64,000 nucleotides of DNA from Clostridia bacterium (lineage in GTDB: Bacteria; Bacillota; Clostridia; Oscillospirales; Acutalibacteraceae): NCBI GenBank assembly GCA_017503785.1, contig JAFVSK010000004.1:18572-82571 (forward strand), in the 5' to 3' direction. Position 1 is the stretch's first letter. Every line of letters starts with the position of its first letter. The notes beneath the pieces are model-generated. The model made no database searches. It worked only from the letters and a program-made list of their open reading frames with translations, and was not told the DNA's origin. Shown piece after piece: positions 28,514 to 36,341 of the stretch. The translations under genes and the position numbers were made by a program.

Positions 28514-28915
28514 ATGGGATTGTTTGATATTTTTAAGAAAAAACCCCAGTTGACCGAAGAACAACTAAAATGGAATAAAATGTGGGATTTGTGGGTGGAG
28601 AAAAAAGTCGATTCCCCCTACGCCGAACTTATGACCTATCAAAGTGAAGTCAACAATGGTGGACATGATCAGTATTTCACCAACGTTGAAAATATCAGCG
28701 ATTTAGAAAAAGAAATGTCCGCATTGGAGCAAATCTTGTCTGCGAAACTCAAAGCCAATTTGAAAAAGGCATACAAGGCGTATCGTGTATTGGAAGAAAA
28801 AGAAGAGGATGAAAAATCTGTAGAAATTTTAGAACAATGCGACGATGTGTTTTGGGAGTACGAAGTAGAGATTAACCAAGCCCTTGAAGGATATGCTTCT
28901 AAAATTGAACTTTAA
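28514..28915 (+). CDS. DUF4375/DMP19-like small protein
   Basis: A 133-residue protein starting MGLFDIFKKKPQLTEEQ; the ATG at 28514 follows AGAGGTGA. The block ELMTYQSEVNNGGHDQYFTN (about 38-57) matches the DUF4375 (DMP19-like) family, whose members are small and often sit in accessory regions; DMP19 itself is a DNA-mimic protein. The remainder is helical and acidic. First gene of the island after the tRNA repeats, AT-richer than the core genes, and ending at a strong terminator. Function not established. Confidence 0.75.
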   Translation: MGLFDIFKKKPQLTEEQLKWNKMWDLWVEKKVDSPYAELMTYQSEVNNGGHDQYFTNVENISDLEKEMSALEQILSAKLKANLKKAYKAYRVLEEKEEDEKSVEILEQCDDVFWEYEVEINQALEGYASKIEL

Positions 28916-28927
28916 TTTTGCGGTATT

Positions 28928-28960
28928 GCCGAGCAGAGCATTACGCTCTGCTCGGCTTTT
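28928..28960 (+). terminator. Intrinsic terminator of the DUF4375 gene
   Basis: A 12-bp perfect stem GCCGAGCAGAGC / GCTCTGCTCGGC and TTTT, almost identical to the terminator at 29,677. Confidence 0.9.
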
Positions 28961-28963
28961 GCA

Positions 28964-28992
28964 TTGACATTTCGCACATTTAGCGGTATACT
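28964..28992 (+). promoter_or_regulatory. Sigma-A promoter of the GNAT gene leader
   Basis: A perfect TTGACA and TATACT separated by 17 nt, about 115 nt before the coding start, leaving room for a structured leader. Confidence 0.75.
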
Positions 28993-29006
28993 AATAAAAA
29001 ATACGT

Positions 29007-29104
29007 CACCGGAGGCTGTGCGCCGTAGCGCCGAAAAGCCGGATTAGGTGTCCGAGTGAGCTCGGGTTATTGTGTACGCAATAGCCGGAGCCTTTTTCTT
29101 TTTT
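29007..29104 (+). promoter_or_regulatory. Candidate transcription attenuator or riboswitch leader
   Basis: The leader can form a closed domain (CACC 29007-29010 with GGTG 29047-29050) containing a GCGC-CGTA-GCGC hairpin and an A-rich junction. Then come two competing structures. CCGAG/CTCGG (29052-29056 with 29061-29065) would block the 5' arm of a terminator formed by GCTCGGGTTATTG (29060-29072) and CAATAGCCGGAGC (29079-29091) followed by CTTTTTCTTTTTT. I could not match it to a riboswitch class I know. Confidence 0.65.
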
Positions 29105-29115
29105 AGGAGGTACTT

Positions 29116-29667
29116 ATGAAACACACAAAGGTTACCCTTGTTCCCTTAACCGCCGATGATCGCGAGCAGTTTATCCTCGATAATCAATGGTCGTTTAAGT
29201 ACGGTGCGCTGGAAGAATTCGGCGAACGCGACGACCATATCGACGGCGATGGCGAGATCATTTCTCGCAAAACGATCGAGCGTTGCATCGATGATTCCCA
29301 AAATGAGACCTACCGCATTATGCTGGACGGCAGAAAGGTCGGCGGTGTGATCCTCAAAATCAATAACGAGACTCACCACAACGAACTGGAAATCCTGTTC
29401 GTTTCTCCCGAAGAGCATACCAAAGGCATCGGCTACGGTGCGTGGCAGGCAGTGGAAGCCCTCCACCCCGAAACGGAAGTGTGGGAAACCTGCACCCCAT
29501 ATTTTGAAAAACGAAATATCCATTTCTACGTCAACAAATGCGGTTTCCAAATCGACGAGTTTTGGTGCGAGCATTTTCAATCTTCGCACTCAATGCCGGA
29601 CGACGAAGAACACGCCCCGAACGATGGCCCCGATGAAATGTTCCACTTTGTAAAGAGAATGAAATAA
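29116..29667 (+). CDS. GNAT family N-acetyltransferase
   Basis: Acetyl-CoA-dependent N-acetyltransferase of 183 residues. The fold shows the beta-strand pair RIMLDGRKVGGVILKINNET, motif A with LEILFVSPEEHTKGIGYGAWQAVEAL (pyrophosphate-binding GIGYG) and the C-terminal PYFEKRNIHFYVNKCGFQIDEFW typical of GNATs. The C-terminus is acidic with several His. The substrate is unknown. The attenuator-like leader suggests induction by a small molecule or by slowed translation, as for some resistance genes, but that is inference. AGGAGG precedes the ATG. Confidence 0.85.
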   Translation: MKHTKVTLVPLTADDREQFILDNQWSFKYGALEEFGERDDHIDGDGEIISRKTIERCIDDSQNETYRIMLDGRKVGGVILKINNETHHNELEILFVSPEEHTKGIGYGAWQAVEALHPETEVWETCTPYFEKRNIHFYVNKCGFQIDEFWCEHFQSSHSMPDDEEHAPNDGPDEMFHFVKRMK

Positions 29668-29676
29668 AGACAATTC

Positions 29677-29712
29677 GCCGAGCAGAGCGTGTTAACGCTC
29701 TGCTCGGCTTTT
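29677..29712. terminator. Intrinsic terminator of the GNAT gene
   Basis: A 13-bp perfect stem GCCGAGCAGAGCG / CGCTCTGCTCGGC with TTTT. It is convergent with the recombinase remnant. Confidence 0.9.
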
Positions 29713-29718
29713 CTCATG

Positions 29719-30165
29719 TTATGCTGCGATGTCTAAGCCTTGCGTGAACTGCTCAAAGTCAAAGTTAAAATCAATCTTCACTTTATAATCTCTCGAAACC
29801 TCAATGCGATTGATGAGGGCATTCACCACCATCTTCTTTTTCTCCAAGCTCGCACTGTCGTACAGTTCCGCCCAAGAGATCAATTCATCAAAATTGTCAC
29901 TAAGCTGACGGAGCAGATTTTCGGTGTCCTTCACGTCCCGCCTTGCATCGTCGCATTGTTCCTCCAAACGCGCACATTCGCTCTCCGCTTCGCGAATCAA
30001 ATCTGACAGCATCTCGGTGGAAAAGGAACTCTCACCCCGAATGGATTTCACCACCTCAGATTTGAGTAAGGTGAGATTATCGCTTGCTTTGCCGTAATCG
30101 GCATTCAGCATAATCAGCCGCGCCTTGCGCAGTTCCAACTCGTTGGCATATTTCGCATTGACCAC
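29719..30165 (-). pseudogene. C-terminal fragment of a large serine recombinase
   Basis: The 148 residues match only the C-terminal part of transposon/phage-type serine recombinases: a long coiled coil (ECARLEEQCDDARRDVKDTE, about 65-85), then LEKKKMVVNALINRIEVSRDYKVKIDFNFDFEQF, the end typical of this family. The catalytic resolvase domain and the zinc/recombinase domain are absent. The upstream 170 bp hold no continuation in any frame that I can see. It is a relic of an integrated element at the left side of the island. Confidence 0.75.
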
Positions 30166-30278
30166 CTCACTTATTAACTGCCGAATTTTTTATGGAATCG
30201 GCGAATTTTTTTGCCCTCCACTAATCAATTGGGACAGATTTTTGAAAAAGGTCAAAATTATTTTTTTAAAAAACAAAA

Positions 30279-30320
30279 AAGTCGCCAAACAGCATCTAAA
30301 AAGATGTCGTATGACGACTT
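30279..30320 (-). terminator. Probable terminator of the vWA gene
   Basis: On the minus strand AAGTCG (30,320-30,315) and CGACTT (30,284-30,279) close an inner CATCT/AGATG stem and are followed by a T run. Confidence 0.55.
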
Positions 30321-30338
30321 TCGTCTAACGAGATAATA

Positions 30339-30992
30339 TTATTTTTTCTTTCCGCGTCGCTGATAGTCAGCATTGATTTCTTCGCTCCAATCCGCGCTGA
30401 GCGGTGCGCTTGCTCTGACATTGCAAACTGCTTTTGCAACCGACTCATACAAAATGTGGGTGCCTTTACCGTCCGCGTTGTAGTTTACTGCTCGATCCTT
30501 ATCGATGCCATATCGAGCCGCCGTTTCAACCGCATCAATGTTCGCACCGATAAAGAGAAACTCCCAACCGTATTTTTCCTTTTGGCGCTCAATCATCTTT
30601 TTCACTTGCTCACTGTTGTAGCGATGACTGGCATTTTCCTGCCCGTCGGTTGTGATGACAAACATTGTATGCTCCGGCACGTCTTCGGGACGAGCATACT
30701 TGTGGATGTTGCCGATGTGATGAATCGCACCACCAATCGCATCAATCAGTGCCGTGCAACCACGAACTGTGTAATCGTTGTCGGTCATCTTCGGAATGTC
30801 ACCAAGCCTCACGCGATCGTACAACACTTCACTCTCATCGTCAAAAAGCACAGTCGAAACATAGCACTCGCCGTCTTGTTTCTTCTGCTTTTCAATCATA
30901 GAATTGAATCCACCAATTGTGTCGCTCTCAAGCCCTGACATAGAACCACTTCTGTCCAAAATAAATACGAGTTCAGTAATGTTGTTTTTCAT
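30339..30992 (-). CDS. von Willebrand factor type A (vWA) domain protein
   Basis: About 217 residues from ATG 30992 (MKNNITELVFILDRSGSM; AGAGAGG upstream). An upstream in-frame start would add seven residues. The metal-ion-dependent adhesion site is complete: DRSGS at 13-17, the Thr in RGCTALIDAIG and the Asp in VITTDGQENAS. Cytoplasmic, with no signal peptide. Stand-alone vWA proteins of this kind often work with MoxR-type ATPases or in TerY-like stress systems; neither partner is nearby. Function unknown. Confidence 0.85.
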   Translation of the reverse strand: MKNNITELVFILDRSGSMSGLESDTIGGFNSMIEKQKKQDGECYVSTVLFDDESEVLYDRVRLGDIPKMTDNDYTVRGCTALIDAIGGAIHHIGNIHKYARPEDVPEHTMFVITTDGQENASHRYNSEQVKKMIERQKEKYGWEFLFIGANIDAVETAARYGIDKDRAVNYNADGKGTHILYESVAKAVCNVRASAPLSADWSEEINADYQRRGKKK

Positions 30993-31071
30993 AATAGAAA
31001 ACCTCTCTTTCATTTGATGTCACCATTGTACACCAACAAAAGAGAGGTTAGGTCGCTTCGCATGCGACAAA

Positions 31072-31428
31072 TTACTTATTCATTTTTTCAAGCCATTCGG
31101 CTTCCTTAAGCCCTACGAGCACAAAATGATCGTCGATGAGCAACGGGCGCTTGACAAGCATACCATCAGTTGCAAGTAGCTGTAACATTTCGGACTCGCT
31201 CATTTTGGGAAGTTTATTTTTGAGGTCCAATGATTTATAGAGCAGACCGCTTGTATTAAAGAACTTCTTTATCGGTAATCCACTTTTGTTATACCATTCG
31301 GTCAATTCTTCGAGTGTAGGATTGTCGAGTTTGATATCTCTCAACTCATATTCGATGTTATTATCATCTAACCACTTCTTTGCTCTTTGGCAAGTGGTGC
31401 ATTTGGGGTAACAGATAAATTTTAACAT
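31072..31428 (-). CDS. ArsC/Spx-family thioredoxin-fold protein
   Basis: A 118-residue protein from ATG 31428 (MLKFICYPKCTTCQRAKKWL; AAGGAG upstream). It carries a CxxC pair at 10-13 and the family pattern DIKLDNPTLEELTEWYNKSG, KKFFNTSG, LLATDGMLVKRPLLI. It may be a glutaredoxin-linked arsenate reductase-like protein or a Spx/MgsR-type redox regulator. The CxxC and the RPLLID segment fit both; the R needed for arsenate chemistry is plausible but unproven. Last gene of the long minus-strand array. Confidence 0.85.
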   Translation of the reverse strand: MLKFICYPKCTTCQRAKKWLDDNNIEYELRDIKLDNPTLEELTEWYNKSGLPIKKFFNTSGLLYKSLDLKNKLPKMSESEMLQLLATDGMLVKRPLLIDDHFVLVGLKEAEWLEKMNK

Positions 31429-31438
31429 AGCAATCTCC

Positions 31439-31741
31439 TTATTCAATAACTTCAATTAAAAAACTTACAGGACGAAAACCGTCATTGCAGGAAATCATTG
31501 CAGATTTTGGGTTCTTCATCCATCCGTCATAGAAATTCTCGCCACCGTGAGCCAATGTCATTACAAACGGCGAAACACTCTCCCACGCACTATCACAAAA
31601 TCCTTCAGGCTTTTGCTATCCGTCGCATATAAACACTTGTCCTTCTTGTAAGTCGCAAGCGTGTTCTATGGGGTTTTCATATTTTTCAATCAAATCATCA
31701 TACCGTGCTTTTCGCATTACGGTTATTTTAATTTTATTCAT
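31439..31741 (-). pseudogene. TIGR04076-like gene interrupted by an in-frame UAG
   Basis: Reading from ATG 31741 gives 41 codons (MNKIKITVMRKARYDDLIEK then YENPIEHACDLQEGQVFICDG), then TAG at 31618-31616, then 58 more sense codons in the same frame (QKPEGFCDSAWESVSPFVMT then LAHGGENFYDGWMKNPKSAM) to TAA at 31439. The whole 100-residue reading matches the small TIGR04076 family with its Cys-containing ends. The start overlaps the CPBP stop (translation coupling), and the next gene begins 10 nt after its end. So only the single amber codon disrupts an otherwise intact gene: a recent nonsense mutation, or readthrough. Confidence 0.75.
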
Positions 31742-32459
31742 ATACTTTCCCTCTGTTTTTCAATATAAACATTCCATAAATTACCGCAATAACCGAGATA
31801 ACGGCGGACGTGATAATTTGCTGTGTGTTCGTAATATCTACGGCAAATGCACTAAGCGAATTAATAACGGCATGGGCGATAATCGGGGCCCACAAGCTTT
31901 TAGTTTTATGGAACAAAGCCACAAACAGAAAGCCTATTGCAATAGCCGATGTGACCTGACAAATATTAGGAATTAGTTCTGCGCCGCTACCGTTTATAAG
32001 GTTTACAAAATGCCCGATACCAAAGGTAACGCTTGAAACGATAATTGCTGATTTCAAATTATTCTCCGCCACTGCCTTAAACAAGAAACCGCGGAAAATA
32101 ATCTCCTCCAAAAACCCCACAAAGATCATACTGAGAATATAAAAAACGGTTATGTACCACTTATAATTCACCGTAACGCCGAACCACAGATTGCAGGAAG
32201 AAATAACGATAAGCGGAATATAGTATAGTAGTCTTTTAGGGCTGGTCTCTGCCTTGCAAAGACCAAATTCACAGAAAAGATCGTTCTTTTTCATCCAAAG
32301 AATAGCAACAGCCGTCATAATACCGAGAAAAATGACAGTTATGCTTTTCGCCATATTAACGAGTCTTGACAACTCATCGGTACAGCTTGCACCGATTACA
32401 TAACTAATAATCCAAGTAAGAGCAAACCTGATTTTGCTTTTCTCATATAGATTTTTCAC
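31734..32459 (-). CDS. CPBP-family intramembrane metalloprotease
   Basis: A 241-residue membrane protein with about seven helices and the three abortive-infectivity/CPBP motifs: EEIIFRGFLF (EExxxR), FGIGHFVN (FxxxH) and HAVINS (HxxxN). Members process prenylated or other membrane proteins, and in bacteria are often linked to bacteriocin immunity or defence. It overlaps both neighbours (16 nt upstream, 8 nt downstream), so it is translated as part of an operon. Confidence 0.88.
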   Translation of the reverse strand: MKNLYEKSKIRFALTWIISYVIGASCTDELSRLVNMAKSITVIFLGIMTAVAILWMKKNDLFCEFGLCKAETSPKRLLYYIPLIVISSCNLWFGVTVNYKWYITVFYILSMIFVGFLEEIIFRGFLFKAVAENNLKSAIIVSSVTFGIGHFVNLINGSGAELIPNICQVTSAIAIGFLFVALFHKTKSLWAPIIAHAVINSLSAFAVDITNTQQIITSAVISVIAVIYGMFILKNRGKVYE

Positions 32460-33006
32460 TCGAACCTACGCCTTTCTCACATCTCTTTATTAGCTTAATA
32501 ATGCGCGGACGGTTATATCTCTGCATAATAACAAACATAAGGTCGAAGCCTGCGGATAAAACCGAAGTGATGATAAAAACAGGCAGTGAGCCAAACCAAA
32601 CGGCTGAAACAATCGGCAAAAAGCTAAAAACAACTATTGTTTCGTGCACAATTTCCGACTGACACATCGCCTGTGCGATTTCATCCCACGAATGCTCGTT
32701 GCTATCAAAAAGCGATTTATCATAGGTTGGCATTTTACCTTTCCAGTTCTTAACTTTGAGTTTGTTGTATAAACTCAACTCGGTTTTGCCGACATAAAAC
32801 CACTTTTTGCTATAATCCACTTTATTGTGCAATAATGCGTTCACAATCTCGCCCACAAGCAACCGCATACAAAAATGGTAGGTTATGGTGCCAAAGGTGA
32901 TTGCCAACGTGAGCAGAATATCATTTTTGATTTTAATATGCAACAGAGTGCAAATTAGCGTTAACAACAACGATAGAATTGCTGTGATTTTCATTGTCTT
33001 TGCCAT
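32443..33006 (-). CDS. Membrane protein resembling the CrtO acyltransferase family
   Basis: A 187-residue protein with two N-terminal and two C-terminal membrane helices. Its central block KLKVKNWKGKMPTYDKSLFD recalls glycosyl-4,4'-diaponeurosporenoate acyltransferase (CrtO)-type proteins of Firmicutes, in which a W-K-K/P segment and a conserved E/H pair (QSEIVHE) are found. No carotenoid genes lie nearby, so a carotenoid role is unlikely here. It starts 4 nt after tag and overlaps the CPBP gene. Confidence 0.6.
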   Translation of the reverse strand: MAKTMKITAILSLLLTLICTLLHIKIKNDILLTLAITFGTITYHFCMRLLVGEIVNALLHNKVDYSKKWFYVGKTELSLYNKLKVKNWKGKMPTYDKSLFDSNEHSWDEIAQAMCQSEIVHETIVVFSFLPIVSAVWFGSLPVFIITSVLSAGFDLMFVIMQRYNRPRIIKLIKRCEKGVGSSEKSI

Positions 33007-33010
33007 AAAA

Positions 33011-33559
33011 TTATCCTTTATACATAAAACATTCTTCCTCGTGCGAGGAAATAACGCCGATTGCCTGCAGATAAGAATAAATTATGGTACTGCCCACAAA
33101 TTTCATTCCGCGCTTTACAAGGTCTGCTGACAAAGCATCCGACAAAGGTGACGTGGTTTTGTCCACTTCTATAATCTGCTTTTCGTTAGTGAACCCTTTC
33201 AGATACTCACGGAAACTACCGCATTCTTTTTGAATTTCTAAAAAGATTTCCGCGTTAGTTACCGCCGCCCGAATTTTCAGTTTGTTGCGGATGATATCTT
33301 TATTGTTTTGAAGTTCAGTGATTTTATTATCGTCATAAACGGCAATCTTTCCAGCATCAAAGCCATCAAAGGCTTTGCGGAAAGCCTCACGTTTACCCAG
33401 CACACATTCCCAGGAAAGCCCTGCCTGAAAGGATTCGAGAATCAGCATTTCAAATAAATACTGCTCATTGAAATTTTGCACACCCCACTCTTCGTCGTGG
33501 TATTTTATGTATGTAGTGTTTTTAAGGTTGCACCATTTACAGCGTTTAAGTTCACTCAT
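33011..33559 (-). CDS. tag: DNA-3-methyladenine glycosylase I
   Basis: Base-excision enzyme removing 3-methyladenine. The 182 residues start MSELKRCKWCNLKNTTYIKYHDEEWG, the zinc-snap and active-site N-terminus of Tag, followed by LFEMLILESFQAGLSWECVLGKREAFRKAFDGFD and the C-terminal GMKFVGSTIIYSYLQAIGVISSHEEECF with the second zinc ligands. Length is normal (180-190). It lies in the accessory operon between MmcQ-like and membrane genes; the core genome may hold another copy. Confidence 0.94.
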   Translation of the reverse strand: MSELKRCKWCNLKNTTYIKYHDEEWGVQNFNEQYLFEMLILESFQAGLSWECVLGKREAFRKAFDGFDAGKIAVYDDNKITELQNNKDIIRNKLKIRAAVTNAEIFLEIQKECGSFREYLKGFTNEKQIIEVDKTTSPLSDALSADLVKRGMKFVGSTIIYSYLQAIGVISSHEEECFMYKG

Positions 33560-33574
33560 TTTACTGCTCCAAAA

Positions 33575-33943
33575 CTATTTTTTGCACTTTTTATCGGTAA
33601 GTTCAAAACTTACATCAATCAAAAAAGACAATGTTTCTTCACTAACGGATCCATCAAGCAACACAGATATCCAACAGGTTTTTGACATATGATAGGCAGG
33701 AAAAATTCCTTTTTCCTGTAAAAACGAGCCAATCATAATCGGGTCGATTTTAAGATTGATAACGTCAACCTTTTCATCTCCCAAAAGCCCAAACACCCTT
33801 GGCGAAACATTCAGAATAATACCATACCACTTGCGGGTATCGCCGTGGCGCAGAACTGCGGAGTTATACTTATCGTTAAAGGGATAATCGGGTTCGGTGC
33901 CGTATCTTTCTTTACACAGACCCAAAACAAATTCACGGTTCAT
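33575..33943 (-). CDS. MmcQ/YjbR-like protein
   Basis: A 122-residue protein of the MmcQ/YjbR (DUF419) family, a small double-wing DNA-binding-like fold. Typical segments are MNREFVLGLCKERYGTEPDYPF, WYGIILNVSPRVFGL, VDVINLKIDP and PAYHMSKTCWISVLLDGSVS. The ATG at 33943 lies right at the stop of the macrodomain gene (TTAATATG), so the two are coupled; a longer in-frame reading inside the upstream gene is not used. Function unknown. Confidence 0.85.
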   Translation of the reverse strand: MNREFVLGLCKERYGTEPDYPFNDKYNSAVLRHGDTRKWYGIILNVSPRVFGLLGDEKVDVINLKIDPIMIGSFLQEKGIFPAYHMSKTCWISVLLDGSVSEETLSFLIDVSFELTDKKCKK

Positions 33944-33944
33944 A

Positions 33945-34949
33945 TTAAGCACCCAATAGGCTTTGGTCGAAGGCAAATAGTGCCTCGTTGATTTCAAAGA
34001 TATTGTAATTACCCTTGCTAATAAAGTATTCGATTATAATATCGAATTTGTTGCTGTGAGAAAGCGCAAATCCTGCCTTTTTGAGCATATCTTCAGTTTC
34101 ATCAAGCGAGAGTTCCAAGGATATTGCAAATGCAATTGCGGTTGGTTTGCTTGGTTTATAATGCACGTCACTGCGAATCTTCGAGAACAGTTTGCGGTCG
34201 ATATTTGCTTTTTTGTAGCACTCGGCGTCGGTCATACCTTTTTCATCAATCTTGCGAAGAAGCATTTGTGAAAAACTCTCGTCAATCTGCTTGAGCTTGG
34301 CATCGAGATCCTCCTCCGGAATCATTGCCTTACATTCGCACAGATTCGCTTCAAACATACCGATAGATGCCTGCGTAGGCATATTCATCCGCATACTTTC
34401 ACGGTGGTAATCGGTATGTTCGTCCACGTAATTATCGTCAATATATTCCGCAATATCGGAGAACAACTTCTCGCTGATTTTGTATGCCGCCTTATCAAAT
34501 ATGACGATATAGACCTTCATCTCATTTTCGAGAAGAAAGTCGCTGATAATATCAATCGCAACCTTTAACGCTTGATCTTTCGGATAACCATATACACCCG
34601 AAGAGATCAAAGGGAAGGCTACCGTTTCGCAGTTATGCGCTTTCGCCAGAGCCAACGATTCGCGGTAGCAGGATTCAAGCAAAGCCTTTTCACCTTGTTT
34701 GCCGTCCTTATAGATGGGGCCAACCGTATGTATAACATACTTCGCAGGCAGTTGATACCCGCCGGTTATCTTTGCCTTGCCGGTTTTACATCCACCGAGA
34801 GTTTTGCACTCGGCCAGCAACTCCAGCCCTGCGGCATAATGAATCGCACCGTCAACACCACCACCGCCCAAAAGCGATTCATTGGCAGCATTCACAATGG
34901 CATCTACTGTCATTTTCGTTATATCGTTTCTTACAATTTCTAATGGCAT
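33945..34949 (-). CDS. Macrodomain protein with C-terminal helical/HTH region
   Basis: The N-terminal ~170 residues are a macrodomain ([27 protein letters not shown] at 15-41, VIHTVGPIY, and [13 protein letters not shown]), which binds or hydrolyses ADP-ribose conjugates such as O-acetyl-ADP-ribose or ADP-ribosylated protein. The C-terminal ~130 residues contain an HTH-like stretch ([30 protein letters not shown]) common to Firmicute macro-HTH proteins, suggesting nucleic-acid or partner binding. 334 residues. It sits in an array with a Fic AMP-transferase and restriction genes, so reversal of a modification during stress is a reasonable but unproven role. Confidence 0.88.
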   Translation of the reverse strand: MPLEIVRNDITKMTVDAIVNAANESLLGGGGVDGAIHYAAGLELLAECKTLGGCKTGKAKITGGYQLPAKYVIHTVGPIYKDGKQGEKALLESCYRESLALAKAHNCETVAFPLISSGVYGYPKDQALKVAIDIISDFLLENEMKVYIVIFDKAAYKISEKLFSDIAEYIDDNYVDEHTDYHRESMRMNMPTQASIGMFEANLCECKAMIPEEDLDAKLKQIDESFSQMLLRKIDEKGMTDAECYKKANIDRKLFSKIRSDVHYKPSKPTAIAFAISLELSLDETEDMLKKAGFALSHSNKFDIIIEYFISKGNYNIFEINEALFAFDQSLLGA

Positions 34950-34965
34950 AGCGATCTTCCTTCGG

Positions 34966-35379
34966 TTATATTAATATCCCATTGCAATGATCAATTTCGT
35001 GTTGAATAATTTGTGCAGGCCAACCGGTAAAAGTTTTAATATGCGTTTGAAATTCGGCGGTTTGCCATTGAACTTTGATAGTTTGATAACGCTTGCAGGG
35101 GCGGGGACCTCCGAGTAGAGAAAAACAACCCTCCTCGGTATCATACGGTCCGGATTTTTTGATAATTTCAGGATTGAACATCGTCATATATGTACCCTCG
35201 TTATCAAATACAATAATCCGCTTGCGCACACCGATCATATTCGCCGCCATACCAACGCACCCATCTTTGTTGGCAATCAATGTATCCAACAAATTCTGTG
35301 CCACCTGCAGATCTTCTTTTGTCGCCGTCTCTGACTTAACGCTAAGAAAAATCGGATCGTGTATTACTTCTTTGATCAT
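34966..35379 (-). CDS. def: Peptide deformylase, variant (type III-like)
   Basis: Removes N-formyl groups from nascent proteins. The 137 residues contain the three motifs in variant form: GMAANMIG (43-50; the canonical sequence is GxGxAAxQ, so the Gln is replaced), EGCFSL (metal Cys) and [12 protein letters not shown] (HExxH, 127-131). It is shorter than housekeeping type 1/2 enzymes. Loss of the active-site Gln in motif 1 suggests altered activity. Eight nucleotides separate it from the upstream nuclease-like gene. Confidence 0.85.
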   Translation of the reverse strand: MIKEVIHDPIFLSVKSETATKEDLQVAQNLLDTLIANKDGCVGMAANMIGVRKRIIVFDNEGTYMTMFNPEIIKKSGPYDTEEGCFSLLGGPRPCKRYQTIKVQWQTAEFQTHIKTFTGWPAQIIQHEIDHCNGILI

Positions 35380-35387
35380 AACAACAC

Positions 35388-36314
35388 CTATTTCACAAAC
35401 GGCACAAAGGCTTTCCGCAGTGTTAAAACGATATCTATCGCTTTGTTCATCAATTCGGGATAGTTTTCTTGGCTTTCAAAATCAAGACCTTGAATATATG
35501 TACAAGCCAAGGAAGCCTTTTTGTTATCGAGTCTATCCCAAGTCAATTCAAAACCACAACAGGTTTCTATTTCGTTCTTGTGTTCATAAAAATAATCGTA
35601 AAGTTGCTTGTTGTCATTGATCCAAACGCCAACGCGAATTTTGTGTTCTTTATTTACTAAGTCCATAGAAATATAACATTCAGAAGACCCCATGGCAACA
35701 CAATACCAATGGTCTGTTGTCGCTTTTCGCTTATTAAAAGGTTTGCCGCGCTCTTCAAGAATTTCGTTTAACTGAGTCCAAAATTCCAAGCGATTCTTTT
35801 CGGTTTCACTTATGTCTGAGCTTTTGGCGATAGATTTTACGCTTTTTGCAAAATCATTAGGCTGTTCAATAATCTTAAACTGCGGGGCAGGGTCAGAATC
35901 GCCGATTCTGTATGCATGAACCTCCACCAAGAAAAAGGAAAGGTCATCGTCAGTGTGCTTATTAAGCCATTCAATTGCACTGGCATGTTCTTGGCGTGCT
36001 GAAGCAACAATCCATACTACAACGGATGCGTCCAAACCTGACGCATAAGTAATTATTTTACCGAGGTGATCATGATTGGTAGACTCAAGTTGGTTCTCAA
36101 TCAAAACAACTTTCCCTGTCAATTCATCTTTGCAAAGAATATCGCAACGATAATTGCCTACAAATTTTTCTGTTTCGACATCGGTTAGTGATAGATTCAA
36201 TGTATCACCCAGTTCCCGAATGTTTTCTTCACCGGAAAGCCATTTTGAAAAATCATATTGTTCATGTTGCCACACTTTTCTAATATCAATCTCTTGTAGT
36301 TTACCTAACTTCAT
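35388..36314 (-). CDS. DUF4268 protein with PD-(D/E)XK nuclease-like N-domain
   Basis: 308 residues. The N-terminal half has a nuclease-like core, NYRCDILCKD followed by VVLIENQLESTNHDHLGKIITYASGLDA, matching a D...(E)xN/Q arrangement of PD-(D/E)XK folds, then VVWIVASARQEHASAIEWLN. The C-terminal half (about 180-308) is the DUF4268 domain with FWTQLNEILEERGKPF and YDYFYEHKNEIE. Such proteins are frequently neighbours of restriction systems. It starts 27 nt after hsdR on the same strand. Nuclease activity is inferred from the fold only. Confidence 0.8.
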   Translation of the reverse strand: MKLGKLQEIDIRKVWQHEQYDFSKWLSGEENIRELGDTLNLSLTDVETEKFVGNYRCDILCKDELTGKVVLIENQLESTNHDHLGKIITYASGLDASVVVWIVASARQEHASAIEWLNKHTDDDLSFFLVEVHAYRIGDSDPAPQFKIIEQPNDFAKSVKSIAKSSDISETEKNRLEFWTQLNEILEERGKPFNKRKATTDHWYCVAMGSSECYISMDLVNKEHKIRVGVWINDNKQLYDYFYEHKNEIETCCGFELTWDRLDNKKASLACTYIQGLDFESQENYPELMNKAIDIVLTLRKAFVPFVK

Positions 36315-36341
36315 TTTTTCCTCCTTATAATAGTGCCGATA

